Of a stretch of 64,000 nucleotides of DNA, positions 27,860 to 36,254 are shown in pieces. Source of the DNA: Candidatus Saccharimonadota bacterium (lineage in GTDB: Bacteria > Patescibacteriota > Saccharimonadia > Saccharimonadales > UBA4665). Within the stretch, counting starts at the first letter, position 1; each line of letters begins with the position of its first letter. A program made the translations under genes and the position numbers. The stretch covers positions 41,969 to 105,968 of the forward strand of contig DAIEFN010000001.1 in NCBI GenBank assembly GCA_027325485.1, written 5' to 3'. The notes under the pieces are model-generated. The model made no database searches. It was not told the origin of the DNA and was given only the letters and a program-made list of their open reading frames with translations.

Positions 27860-29615
27860 GAACACGATCTCCCAAATTTATTCTAAGTAATTCATCCAAC
27901 TGCCGGGCTTCCGCTAGTAGTTTATCGGTCTGGTTAGCGTCCGACTCGGACATTTGTTTAGCTAAGTTTATTTTTTGTTGTTTAACGTAATCCTCTATCA
28001 GTCGAACCTGCAGTCGAGCCGCTTCGTATTTCAGTTCGCTAAGCTCGAGGCCCTGGTAGAGTTCCTCATATTGTAACGTTAATATTTTAACATAGTCTGC
28101 CACTTCCGCCAATTTTCCAAGGTGCTCTTCATCACTGTTTTTATGTTGTTTATACAGCTTTAAGAGCACCTTAGCCGGCTCTCGACTCAACATCTCTGGA
28201 GTCAATATATTAAGCTGTTCACGCAGCTGCACATGCTTTTGCATTAAGCAGAGCAAGTGGTCTTCGCACTTTGTAATTTCAACTTTCTGATCGTTTAGCG
28301 CGACGCTAGCTTGATTGGTCCGTTTTAGTGGTCTTACTGGGTCAGCTGAGCGCTTAAGCTTACTGTTTAAGGCCAGTTTAGATACACCTAGCTTTAATGC
28401 CATCAGGTTTAAGTAGTGATCCTGTTCAACTGCATCATCTAAGTTGGCAATTAAAGGCAGTAAGGCGTCGCTAAATTCACGTTTACCCTCGGCGCTTGCG
28501 AGATCAAAGCGGCGTTGCTGCAAAGCAATCAGCCAATCAATTGCATAGTGATAGTCATCAATTGCCTTTAACCATAATTGAGGGTCTTTTTTTATTAACT
28601 CATCTGGATCCTTGCCGCCTTTAAGATCAATTATGTTAAGCGAGACGTGCAGACGGCTAGCTAAGCTAATTGAACGTTCTGTAGCTGACAAGCCGGCTTT
28701 ATCGCTGTCAAAAGCGAGACGAATATCATGAGCAAAGCCAACTAGGCTTTTTAAGTGAGCTTCTGTAAGCGCTGTGCCGGCAGTGGCGACGACCTGCGCC
28801 ACATTAGCTTGGTGACTCATAATTACATCTAAGTTGCCCTCTACTAAAACAGCATACTTGAGTTCACGAATGGCCTTTTTGGCTAAATGCATACCGAATA
28901 TATGTCGGCTCTTGTCATAAAGCACGGTTCTTGGCGTATTTATATATTTTGGCCCTGTATCGTCAGCCTTAAGGAGTCGGGCGGTAAACCCAATCACCTG
29001 CCCTTGCGGGTCCATTAATGGAATCATTAAACGGCCCCGGAACATATCGCTAGTTCTGCCCATTCTCTTACTACTCAGCCCAGCCGCCAAAATTTCGGCC
29101 TCGTTAAAACCTTTTTTTAAAAGGTAATTAAGCAGAGCGTTGCCAGTGTTGGGTGAATAGCCCAGCAGCCAAGCTAAAACCGTATCTTTAGTGAAGCGAC
29201 GGTTAGTTAGGACGTATTCCAGGGCTTCATGATTAGCACCGAGTTGTACCTGATAAAACTTTGCAGCAGCAGCGTTAGCTTCAAGCAGGCGTTTTTTGTC
29301 CACTCCGCCCTGCTTACCGCGACTACCACTACCGTACTGCTCTAGATCGACGCCCGCTTTGCGAGCAAGTAATTCAAGCGCCTCCTTAAAGTCCAATCCT
29401 TCAATTTCCATAATGAAAGAAAAGATATTGCCGCCTTTGCCAGAGGAGAAATCATGCCATATCTGCTTTTCTGGGCTAATCATGAAACTTGGCGTTTTTT
29501 CATTCGTAAACGGACTGAGCCCACGGAAGTTACGCCCAGCTCTTTTTAGCTGAACGTACTCGCCAACGATGTCTTCGATTGACAGCCGGCTCTTTACTTC
29601 TTCTACCGCATCCAT
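27852..29615 (-). CDS. dnaG: DNA primase lacking the zinc-binding ligands
   Basis: A 587-residue protein. The TOPRIM region carries [13 protein letters not shown] and the acidic DSDKAG, and [21 protein letters not shown] is conserved. The N-terminal zinc-ribbon module is recognisable ([13 protein letters not shown], then [13 protein letters not shown]), but all four ligands of the usual CxxH...CxxC are replaced by Ser, Thr, Asp and Ser. I chose ATG at 29615 because AAGGAAC lies just upstream and known DnaG starts align there, not the longer frame from 29744. It is upstream of rpoD. Confidence 0.96.
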   Translation of the reverse strand: MDAVEEVKSRLSIEDIVGEYVQLKRAGRNFRGLSPFTNEKTPSFMISPEKQIWHDFSSGKGGNIFSFIMEIEGLDFKEALELLARKAGVDLEQYGSGSRGKQGGVDKKRLLEANAAAAKFYQVQLGANHEALEYVLTNRRFTKDTVLAWLLGYSPNTGNALLNYLLKKGFNEAEILAAGLSSKRMGRTSDMFRGRLMIPLMDPQGQVIGFTARLLKADDTGPKYINTPRTVLYDKSRHIFGMHLAKKAIRELKYAVLVEGNLDVIMSHQANVAQVVATAGTALTEAHLKSLVGFAHDIRLAFDSDKAGLSATERSISLASRLHVSLNIIDLKGGKDPDELIKKDPQLWLKAIDDYHYAIDWLIALQQRRFDLASAEGKREFSDALLPLIANLDDAVEQDHYLNLMALKLGVSKLALNSKLKRSADPVRPLKRTNQASVALNDQKVEITKCEDHLLCLMQKHVQLREQLNILTPEMLSREPAKVLLKLYKQHKNSDEEHLGKLAEVADYVKILTLQYEELYQGLELSELKYEAARLQVRLIEDYVKQQKINLAKQMSESDANQTDKLLAEARQLDELLRINLGDRVHA

Positions 29616-29701
29616 AGTATTGTTCCTTAGTATTATTCTACATTTGACGACATTTGTAATCTCTGTCGTTATTTTTATGAAGCTTATGATTAAATAGATA
29701 C

Positions 29702-30325
29702 ATGCCACCAGCCCAAGGACCACAACAACCAGTCGTTGATCCATTTGCCTTTTTAAACGAGTCTAAGAAACACTCCTTTAATCCCATTGGACTATTTAAC
29801 GGGCTGGAGTTCAGGGCCCGCGTCATTGCTTTAGTGGGAGGCGGCTTAGTCTTAATTATTCTTATCTTTGGCTTAAGTAGCGTCTTTGGTGGTACTAGTG
29901 GGATTAATATGACGTCGCTCTATACAGTGCTGGGGCAACAGCAGGAATTAATTAATTTAAGTACAATTGGCACCCAGCAAACTATTTCTAGCCAAAGTTA
30001 CTTAAATTTTTCAGCAACAATGCTTGCAGCGGCCACCACAGATAACAATAAACTGATTCAGTTATTAGGCTACAACCACATTAAGGTTTCACCAAAAAAC
30101 TATGTCCTGCAGCCACAGGCCGACGCTCAACTAACACAGGCGGTTGCGGTCAGTAATTTTGACCCCGTTTATGCAGCCGTCATGCTGACGCAGCTAAGGC
30201 TCTATCAAAACGTTCTAACAAACGCTTACAGCTTGAATACGTCCCCTGTCGTAAAGAGCTACTTAAAAACCGACTATAACGATATTAATCTACTCCTAGT
30301 CATGCTCAGATCGAGCTACGATTAG
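29702..30325 (+). CDS. Single-pass membrane protein of unknown function
   Basis: A 207-residue protein. A Pro/Gln-rich N-terminus precedes one membrane helix at about 41-62, and the C-terminal ~145 residues form an Ala/Gln/Leu-rich helical domain, probably outside the cell. No family recognised. It is divergent from dnaG and overlaps the next convergent gene by four bases. TTAAAT lies 6 bases before the start and there is no clear Shine-Dalgarno. Confidence 0.6.
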   Translation: MPPAQGPQQPVVDPFAFLNESKKHSFNPIGLFNGLEFRARVIALVGGGLVLIILIFGLSSVFGGTSGINMTSLYTVLGQQQELINLSTIGTQQTISSQSYLNFSATMLAAATTDNNKLIQLLGYNHIKVSPKNYVLQPQADAQLTQAVAVSNFDPVYAAVMLTQLRLYQNVLTNAYSLNTSPVVKSYLKTDYNDINLLLVMLRSSYD

Positions 30326-30660
30326 ACTAAACGACTGGCCAGCTGAAAACTGTGATCAATTAAAGCGTTTATCTCGTCACGGCCTAACTGACCGCTCAGC
30401 ACTATGGTGCTCCACTGCCTGGGATCTAGTTTGCGGGCTTGAGCCACCTCTTCGTATTTATCTCTAAGCAACTGAGCTAATTGGGAATCAATGCGTAGAC
30501 TAATCTCGGGTAACTGGCGTCCTTTTTCGAGATATGCAAACGGCACTTTATTAGTGGTCGAATAGACAGCCAGAGTCTTAGTATATGGAAAATCAACACT
30601 GACGCCGTCAAAGTGACTTAAGTAACGTTTAATTGCCGCAATGTCGTTCGTTTTAAGCAT
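30322..30660 (-). CDS. MmcQ/YjbR-like protein
   Basis: A 112-residue protein with the YjbR order: DFPYTKTLAVYSTTNKVPFAYLE, then ISLRIDSQLAQLLRDKYEEVAQARKL and WSTIVLSGQL. Family members adopt a CyaY-like fold and their biochemical role is unclear. I chose ATG at 30660, since a longer frame would bury 108 bases in orn and add residues foreign to the family. It overlaps orn by eight bases. Confidence 0.75.
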   Translation of the reverse strand: MLKTNDIAAIKRYLSHFDGVSVDFPYTKTLAVYSTTNKVPFAYLEKGRQLPEISLRIDSQLAQLLRDKYEEVAQARKLDPRQWSTIVLSGQLGRDEINALIDHSFQLASRLV

Positions 30661-31225
30661 CGCTCTTGTTCTGGGATGAAAACCACTCCAGATAGTACTG
30701 TAGTTCGGCGATTGAGGCTTGGATATCATCGAAGGCACGGTGTACGTCTTTTTTGTCGAAAAAGACATTGTACTTGGCTTGCATGACGACTTTTAGAGAC
30801 GAAACATCTACCATCCGGTAGTGCAACAAGGCATCAACTTCAGGCCACCACCGCTTAATGAAGTTGCGGTCATTATGAATGCTGTTGCCAGCTAGTATTG
30901 CAGGAGAATCATTGAATTGAGCATTAATAAAGCCAACTAATTCATGCTTAATCTCACTCTCTTCTCTGCCCTTAGTTTTAATGCGTTCAATTAAACCACT
31001 GCTGCTGTGCTGAGCCATTGACCAAGCGTTCATTCGGCCCAGCTCGTCGTCACTATGAGCAATGCAAGCTTCATAGCTAGCTAATGTTTTAAAATTAAAG
31101 TCTGTAACTTCTGCCGCGACTTCTAAAATTACGTCGTGCTCGGCGTCAAGTCCGGTCATCTCAAGATCTACCCAAAGCAACTTGCTCGGGATTAAATCGT
31201 ATGCTGCCCTATCCATGCCAGCCAT
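30653..31225 (-). CDS. orn: Oligoribonuclease
   Basis: A 190-residue DEDDh exonuclease. LLWVDLEMTGLD supplies the first acidic pair, NSIHNDRNFIKRWWPE the third, and HRAFDDIQASIAEL the His-Asp end. It degrades 2-5-base RNAs to mononucleotides, a step that RNase J and PNPase in this window cannot finish. It overlaps the YjbR-like gene. Confidence 0.96.
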   Translation of the reverse strand: MAGMDRAAYDLIPSKLLWVDLEMTGLDAEHDVILEVAAEVTDFNFKTLASYEACIAHSDDELGRMNAWSMAQHSSSGLIERIKTKGREESEIKHELVGFINAQFNDSPAILAGNSIHNDRNFIKRWWPEVDALLHYRMVDVSSLKVVMQAKYNVFFDKKDVHRAFDDIQASIAELQYYLEWFSSQNKSDA

Positions 31226-31259
31226 TATAGCCTAGGCGGGCTTTATGACTAGAGGAAAC

Positions 31260-31841
31260 TTAGGCTTTACGGGCTTGAGTTAGAGCGTCACTAAACCACT
31301 TGAGCTCACTGAGTGCAGCTTTTAAGGCTGCAGCGGGTCCGTAAGGGTTAGCTAGTAGCTCAGCATCAAGTTGGCCTTCATCGTTAACACCTTCGTGCAG
31401 ACCAAGGAAAGCGACTTGTTGCGGAATGACGATAGCTCGACTTTCAGACAGAATTTCTTTTAGGTGCATGGCTGCGCGAGCACCACCTACTGAGCCGTGA
31501 CTGACGACAGTTGCTGGTTTACGGTTAAACTCACTTGTCACAAAGTCTAGAGCGTTCTTTAGTACGCCTGGAATAGAGTGGTTGTATTCAGGAGTTACGA
31601 AGACGTAAGCGTCTGCCTCAGCAACGCTATCGAGCCACTTCTTGACTGCTGGTTCAATTACACGATTTGGGTTATAGCGTGGGCTAACTGGTTCGTTAAA
31701 AAACGGTAGGGGGTAGTCTTTAAGGTCAACAAGTTCAGCCTCGACGCCTTCCATTGCGTTAGCTTCATTTAGAACCCATTTAGCCTGCTTAAGGGTTTGA
31801 CGGCCATCCCTTGTTGCACCAATAATTATTGCTAGTTTCAT
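31260..31841 (-). CDS. NADPH-dependent FMN reductase-family protein
   Basis: A 193-residue flavodoxin-like protein. IIIGATRDGRQT near the start is the FMN phosphate loop, and FVTPEYNHSIPGVLKNALDF is the family signature. Such enzymes reduce flavin, quinones or azo compounds with NADPH. It is divergent from an HxlR regulator across a palindromic spacer, a common pairing for redox-responsive control. Confidence 0.93.
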   Translation of the reverse strand: MKLAIIIGATRDGRQTLKQAKWVLNEANAMEGVEAELVDLKDYPLPFFNEPVSPRYNPNRVIEPAVKKWLDSVAEADAYVFVTPEYNHSIPGVLKNALDFVTSEFNRKPATVVSHGSVGGARAAMHLKEILSESRAIVIPQQVAFLGLHEGVNDEGQLDAELLANPYGPAAALKAALSELKWFSDALTQARKA

Positions 31842-31866
31842 CTATTGCTCCTTTTGCTATACTTTA

Positions 31867-31898
31867 TATAGTATTAATAGTACTATACTAAGTATAGT
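31867..31898. promoter_or_regulatory. Palindromic operator between the FMN reductase and HxlR genes
   Basis: TATAGTA (31867-31873) and TACTATA (31881-31887) are inverted, and ACTATAC (31882-31888) and GTATAGT (31892-31898) form a second perfect inverted repeat with a 3-base spacer. The half-sites overlap. This is the expected place for HxlR binding, and it would cover both divergent promoters. Confidence 0.6.
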
Positions 31899-31899
31899 G

Positions 31900-32214
31900 A
31901 TGGCAAGTATTACTCAAAAGATTATCGACATCGAACCAGTTGAAGGCTGCATCGCCAGCGCAATGAGAGTATTGGGGCGCAAGTGGTCAGCTCTAATCCT
32001 GCGTGATTTACACAGAGGTCCAAAGCGTTTTTGCGAACTCGAACACTCAATTGAGCATATTACACCGCGCGTTTTGTCACAGCGCTTAATCGATCTTGAA
32101 AGCCAAAACATAATTAAGTTTGAGGCTGGCAGTTATGAGCTAACTAGCAAGGGTTATGATTTAATTCCAACTTTAGTTCAAATGGCTAGCTGGGGAAGCA
32201 AGTATCCAAGCTAA
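31900..32214 (+). CDS. HxlR-family winged-helix regulator
   Basis: A 104-residue protein with the HxlR core: GCIASAMRVLGRKWSALILRDL, RFCELEHSIEHITPRVLSQRLIDLE and YELTSKGYDLIPTL. HxlR proteins are dimeric regulators, often responsive to oxidised thiols or electrophiles. Two cysteines (one in the N-terminal GCIA) could serve that role. The start is ATG at 31900; an in-frame GTG precedes it by one codon. It overlaps argS by four bases. Confidence 0.92.
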   Translation: MASITQKIIDIEPVEGCIASAMRVLGRKWSALILRDLHRGPKRFCELEHSIEHITPRVLSQRLIDLESQNIIKFEAGSYELTSKGYDLIPTLVQMASWGSKYPS

Positions 32215-33884
32215 AGCCGTTCGGGGGCTTCGATGCCAAGTAGTATAAGGCCCTGCTTTAGGCGCTTCGCATAAAGCTTAGTGAGGTAGAGTCGAATCGC
32301 TTCACGCTCGTCACCAACCACACGGTTAGACTCATAAAAGCGGTTAAACTCCTGCGTCAATTCATAGAGATAGGTACACAGTAAGTGCGGACTTAGTTCA
32401 GCTGTTGCAATGTTTAGAGTGGCAGCAAAACGCGATAGTTTCAAAGCCAAGGTCCGCTCACCTGGCTGCCAGTCAGGTGTCTCAACAGCGTTAGTTGACT
32501 CGTTAACCTTAGCAATTATGCTGCTAGCCCGCGCATAGGCGTACTGTAGATATGGTCCGCTATTACCTAAAATGTTAACCGATTCTTCCGGCTCATAGAT
32601 TACATCGCCACCGATGCGCTGTTTTAAGAAAGCATACTTAACTGCCGCTAAGACGACTCGATCGTCGTTATTAGCGCTGATTTTAGCTGCCGCGCTTGCG
32701 GCCTCATCAAGCACATCCCCTGCCCTTAAGATATTGCCCCGCCGGCTACTCATTTTCTTGCCCCCGGATAATCGAACCATTCCGTGCGTTAAGTGCGTCG
32801 TGTGTTCAGCGAGCTCTGGCGCAAACTGCTCTAGGGCTTTAAGTACTACCGCCATATACTGTTGCTGCTCATTCGCTGTAATGATAATGGAGCGCGAAAA
32901 CTTAAAGTCGCGCATTTTCAGTTCTGCGAGACCGATATCTTTGCCTTCGTATGTTGGCAGACCGTGACTGTTAATAAAGACTCTGGTATGCAAACCGTAC
33001 GGTTCACCCTCAAATACTACTGCGCCATCACTTAGCTTAAAGACACCCTTAGCTAACTGTTCACGCACCATATTAAGACCGACTTGAGCCACTTCGCTTT
33101 CTGGGTAGAATTTATCAAAATGAATCTGTAACCGGGCATAGAAACGGTCAAATTCGGCATAACTCCAGTCTCTGGTCGTCCAATAAATTTGCGCCAAGGC
33201 TGACTCATGATCTTTACTTTCTTGGATGGCATAAACACGCTTATTTAACTCAACAATTGGAGCTTTAGCTGATTCATCATCTTCATATGCAGTGTTGCCA
33301 TGCACATACATTTCACTCATCCACTCACTGCGTTTGTCGGGATCGATTTGCTCAAGCTTGGACGGCTCTTCTCCACCTAGAAAATTAAGCATCGCCCAAA
33401 TCGATTTCGCCACGTGAAGCCCAACATCACCGCCGTAATTGACGCGGTGGACAGTTGCACCGCCATTTTCGAGTAAGTTAGCTATGGTATTGCCGACAAT
33501 TGAGGTATAGAGATGCCCAGCATGTAGGATCTTAAACGGGTTTGGATCAGAAAATTCAACCACAGCCGATTGACCACTGAGAGGTTTAGCCGCCTCTTGT
33601 TTCATTTCGCCTAGTACCGCCGAGTCTGTTAAGCGAATATTAATAAATCCTGGCCCGGCGATGGTGACCTCACTTAGTTCATTTTTAAGTTTGTTCTTAA
33701 GGGCGGTAGCGATTGTTTGTGCTAATAACTGGGGCTTAGCATTAACTTCAGATGCAAGTTTAATTGCAACGTTTGTCGCGAAGTCGCCAAAACGTTGGTC
33801 TGGATAATCCAATTCTATGCTGATTACTTTATTAGCAATACTAGCCGCTATGTCAGCCAGAGCTGATCTTACCAAATCTTCCAT
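32211..33884 (-). CDS. argS: Arginyl-tRNA synthetase
   Basis: A 557-residue class I synthetase. HAGH is at residues 121-124 and KMSSRRGN serves as the KMSKS loop. The N-terminal ~90 residues are the family-specific tRNA D-loop domain and the C-terminus is the helical anticodon-binding domain. A tRNA-Arg gene is in the same window. It is downstream of the DUF1361 gene. Confidence 0.97.
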   Translation of the reverse strand: MEDLVRSALADIAASIANKVISIELDYPDQRFGDFATNVAIKLASEVNAKPQLLAQTIATALKNKLKNELSEVTIAGPGFINIRLTDSAVLGEMKQEAAKPLSGQSAVVEFSDPNPFKILHAGHLYTSIVGNTIANLLENGGATVHRVNYGGDVGLHVAKSIWAMLNFLGGEEPSKLEQIDPDKRSEWMSEMYVHGNTAYEDDESAKAPIVELNKRVYAIQESKDHESALAQIYWTTRDWSYAEFDRFYARLQIHFDKFYPESEVAQVGLNMVREQLAKGVFKLSDGAVVFEGEPYGLHTRVFINSHGLPTYEGKDIGLAELKMRDFKFSRSIIITANEQQQYMAVVLKALEQFAPELAEHTTHLTHGMVRLSGGKKMSSRRGNILRAGDVLDEAASAAAKISANNDDRVVLAAVKYAFLKQRIGGDVIYEPEESVNILGNSGPYLQYAYARASSIIAKVNESTNAVETPDWQPGERTLALKLSRFAATLNIATAELSPHLLCTYLYELTQEFNRFYESNRVVGDEREAIRLYLTKLYAKRLKQGLILLGIEAPERL

Positions 33885-33902
33885 ATCAGGGATAAGTATA
33901 GC

Positions 33903-34619
33903 TTAAGTGGTGCGGCTGCGCTTAATGTGCGCTGCTAAATCGTCAACACCGCGGTGCCAGACCAGGCGGGCTAATCGCCAGCCTAATAAGTAAACTGACC
34001 CGAGCAGTACGAATAGCCCGCTAGTAGTCGTCGCTAGGTCAGGATAACTATTGGTGCGCATTAATACGTTTGAGATATCAAAGATTAAACCAACGGGGTT
34101 AAGCATAATATCCCAGTAGCTCCAATTTAAGTCCTGGCCGAGATAGATGGCAAAGCTAATCCCAATTAAAACAAGCACCATGACGACACCCGCAGTGGTT
34201 GGCTTCAGGCGTTTTTTAAGCTCAACGTGCACTAAATACAGACTAATTAGGCCTATAAGGAAAGCTAAGCTAATACAGGCACTATATAACACTGAAACTA
34301 ACAAAATGCTGTGAGTTGAGGCAGAATGCAGATGGATATAGTCGCTGAGGGCATAGAAACTTCCAGGAATAAAGCTCAGCCAAAACAACGTAATCAGCAT
34401 TGGCTCCCAAGCCGACCAGCGCTTTTGTTTTAAGCTCACCACGAGACGCCAAGATAACAGAAGTGGAACTAATGCTAGAACCAAGCTAATAATTAAAAAT
34501 AGGTTGCCGTGGATATGCTTAAAAACCACCGTATAGAGATAGAGGCCGAAACAGCCCGCATAAGCAAGCATTAGACCAATCCCGAGTTGAGACCAAGATT
34601 GTTTTAGCCAGTGCGCCAT
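33903..34619 (-). CDS. DUF1361 family membrane protein
   Basis: A 238-residue protein with seven hydrophobic segments. FIPGSFYALSDYIHL and DLNWSYWDIMLNPVGL resemble the DUF1361 signature (PNapY-TDliHl and the later SWD-P motif). The function of the family is not established. It sits two bases from the isomerase gene upstream and 18 bases from argS. Confidence 0.65.
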   Translation of the reverse strand: MAHWLKQSWSQLGIGLMLAYAGCFGLYLYTVVFKHIHGNLFLIISLVLALVPLLLSWRLVVSLKQKRWSAWEPMLITLFWLSFIPGSFYALSDYIHLHSASTHSILLVSVLYSACISLAFLIGLISLYLVHVELKKRLKPTTAGVVMVLVLIGISFAIYLGQDLNWSYWDIMLNPVGLIFDISNVLMRTNSYPDLATTTSGLFVLLGSVYLLGWRLARLVWHRGVDDLAAHIKRSRTT

Positions 34620-34620
34620 G

Positions 34621-35661
34621 TTAGCCGTTCTCAGCTAACATAACTTTGAGCTTTTCAACCAACTCGACTGGTTCAGGATTAGTTCCGGCGGCAATTGCGG
34701 CATACAGACTAGTGAAATCGCCAAGCAATACGCAGTAGAGTAACTGCTCAAGTACGTTATGTCCGACTGCATTAACGACGATCGGCTCCGGACGACGCCC
34801 GCTCAACAACTTTTGGCTTAGCGTAAAACGGGTTAAAATCCGTGGTAATTCAAGTTCGGAGCGCAAATCGATAACCGTATAAGGCTTATCTACAGGCTGA
34901 CTACTCCAACCGATAAATTCATTATGATTAAACTCTGGGAAGCTGTTAGTCCAAGCGATTTGCTTTGCGTTCTCATTAAAACTAATCTTCCATTTATAGG
35001 CGGCGGGCGCCATAAGTGGACCGCCGTAAATAACGACTGACTTGCCTAAACTATCAAGCGCAATTTGCTTTGCTAGGTTATCGCTAACTGGCTTAATTGC
35101 TTGCCAGCCCAGCACCTGATCAGCTAAAAACTTTGCCGCCCGCTCACACGTATCTGAGACTTCATCACGGAAAATGTTAGCTTGCTGACCGATACTAATG
35201 AGTGCTTTGAAGTTATTAAAAACACCGTAACGGGGCTGCGGTGAAAAAGGTAACAGAAACAGTGGATAGTGCTTTGCCCTCGCTATATCTGCAAGCTTGC
35301 CACCACCAGCGATAACTACAATTAAAGCCTGCTTCGCTTCGGCGGCTTCGAGGGCGCTTAGCGTTTCTTCGGTGTTACCAGAAGCACTTGAAACGATACA
35401 AAGTGTCGTAGAGCCCACATAGGCTGGTAATTGATAGCCACGGGCAACCTCAAAAGGTACGCGATAGCCAGGCCAGCTTTGGCTTAATATAGCAGCCAGC
35501 GCCGATCCACCCATCGCAGCATAAACAACGTTAGTGATAGCGCTGTTATCAAAAGAAAGTTTAGTATCAAACGTCGTAAGTAGTTGCGTCGGCTCCTTGC
35601 CGGCAAAACCTAGTGCATCCGAAGTATCGATTTGATGAATGTACTTTAGATCATCAAGCAT
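34621..35661 (-). CDS. SIS-domain phosphoglucose/phosphomannose isomerase
   Basis: A 346-residue protein. An N-terminal SIS domain carries YAAMGGSALAAIL and CIVSSASGNTEETLSALEAA (sugar-phosphate Ser/Thr loop), and the C-terminal part has NSFPEFNHNEF, with the conserved Glu and His of this bifunctional family. It would interconvert glucose-6- or mannose-6-phosphate with fructose-6-phosphate. It is the first gene of a unit with DUF1361 and argS. Confidence 0.88.
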   Translation of the reverse strand: MLDDLKYIHQIDTSDALGFAGKEPTQLLTTFDTKLSFDNSAITNVVYAAMGGSALAAILSQSWPGYRVPFEVARGYQLPAYVGSTTLCIVSSASGNTEETLSALEAAEAKQALIVVIAGGGKLADIARAKHYPLFLLPFSPQPRYGVFNNFKALISIGQQANIFRDEVSDTCERAAKFLADQVLGWQAIKPVSDNLAKQIALDSLGKSVVIYGGPLMAPAAYKWKISFNENAKQIAWTNSFPEFNHNEFIGWSSQPVDKPYTVIDLRSELELPRILTRFTLSQKLLSGRRPEPIVVNAVGHNVLEQLLYCVLLGDFTSLYAAIAAGTNPEPVELVEKLKVMLAENG

Positions 35662-35766
35662 AAAGATTTATCTAGCCTCCATTCCTTACAGTCTTATAGC
35701 GAAAGTGCTATTATTATATCTAAGTATAACCTAAAGCGGATTAGCATTATGTATGGGGGGAAACTG

Positions 35767-36174
35767 ATGTTTGGGCAACATGATGACCAGCAACAACCAG
35801 ACGACAATAATACACCAGTCGTGAGCGTCTCGTCAGACACAGAACTGACAAATAAAGCACTTGAGGCTACTTATAGTCCTGAGCCAGTTACGACAAGCTC
35901 GCCCCTACAGGTTCCAGATACCGATGGCTTGTTAAACATTAAGCAAGAAGCTTTGTCGCAACTCTCACCTTTAGTTAGTCATCTCGATCAAAATCCTAAA
36001 GAGCGTTTTCACACGCTAATGATGATGATTCAGGCCAGCGACAATCAGGCCTTAATTAAGGCGGCCTACGAAGCCGCTTCCCAAATCAGTGATGAGAAGG
36101 AAAAAGCCCAAGCCCTACTAGATATTGTGAACGAGATTAACTACTTCACTCACCCTCAAACTAACGATAAGTAA
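35767..36174 (+). CDS. Acidic protein of unknown function
   Basis: A 135-residue protein. The first ~60 residues are Asp/Gln/Ser/Thr-rich and likely disordered; the rest is helical (HTLMMMIQASDNQALIKAAY). I chose ATG at 35767 because GGGGGG lies 7 bases upstream, not the frame from 35749 that overlaps it. A strong terminator follows. No family recognised. Confidence 0.6.
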   Translation: MFGQHDDQQQPDDNNTPVVSVSSDTELTNKALEATYSPEPVTTSSPLQVPDTDGLLNIKQEALSQLSPLVSHLDQNPKERFHTLMMMIQASDNQALIKAAYEAASQISDEKEKAQALLDIVNEINYFTHPQTNDK

Positions 36175-36195
36175 TCCTTTAGCTTTTAGATATTA

Positions 36196-36232
36196 ATAGA
36201 GCGCCGTGTAATTAGCAGGCGCTCTATTTTTT
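36196..36232 (+). terminator. Rho-independent terminator after the acidic-protein gene
   Basis: ATAGAGCGCC (36196-36205) pairs perfectly with GGCGCTCTAT (36218-36227) across a 12-base loop, followed by a T-run. It lies between convergent genes, and could also slow groEL transcripts on the other strand. Confidence 0.85.
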
Positions 36233-36254
36233 AGGCGACGTTTTGCCTCTAATA

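Noticed and set aside
29616..29744. Longer dnaG start adding 43 residues with a membrane helix
   Set aside because: A Shine-Dalgarno sits before ATG 29615, and DnaG proteins align from there; the extension is the promoter region of the divergent gene.
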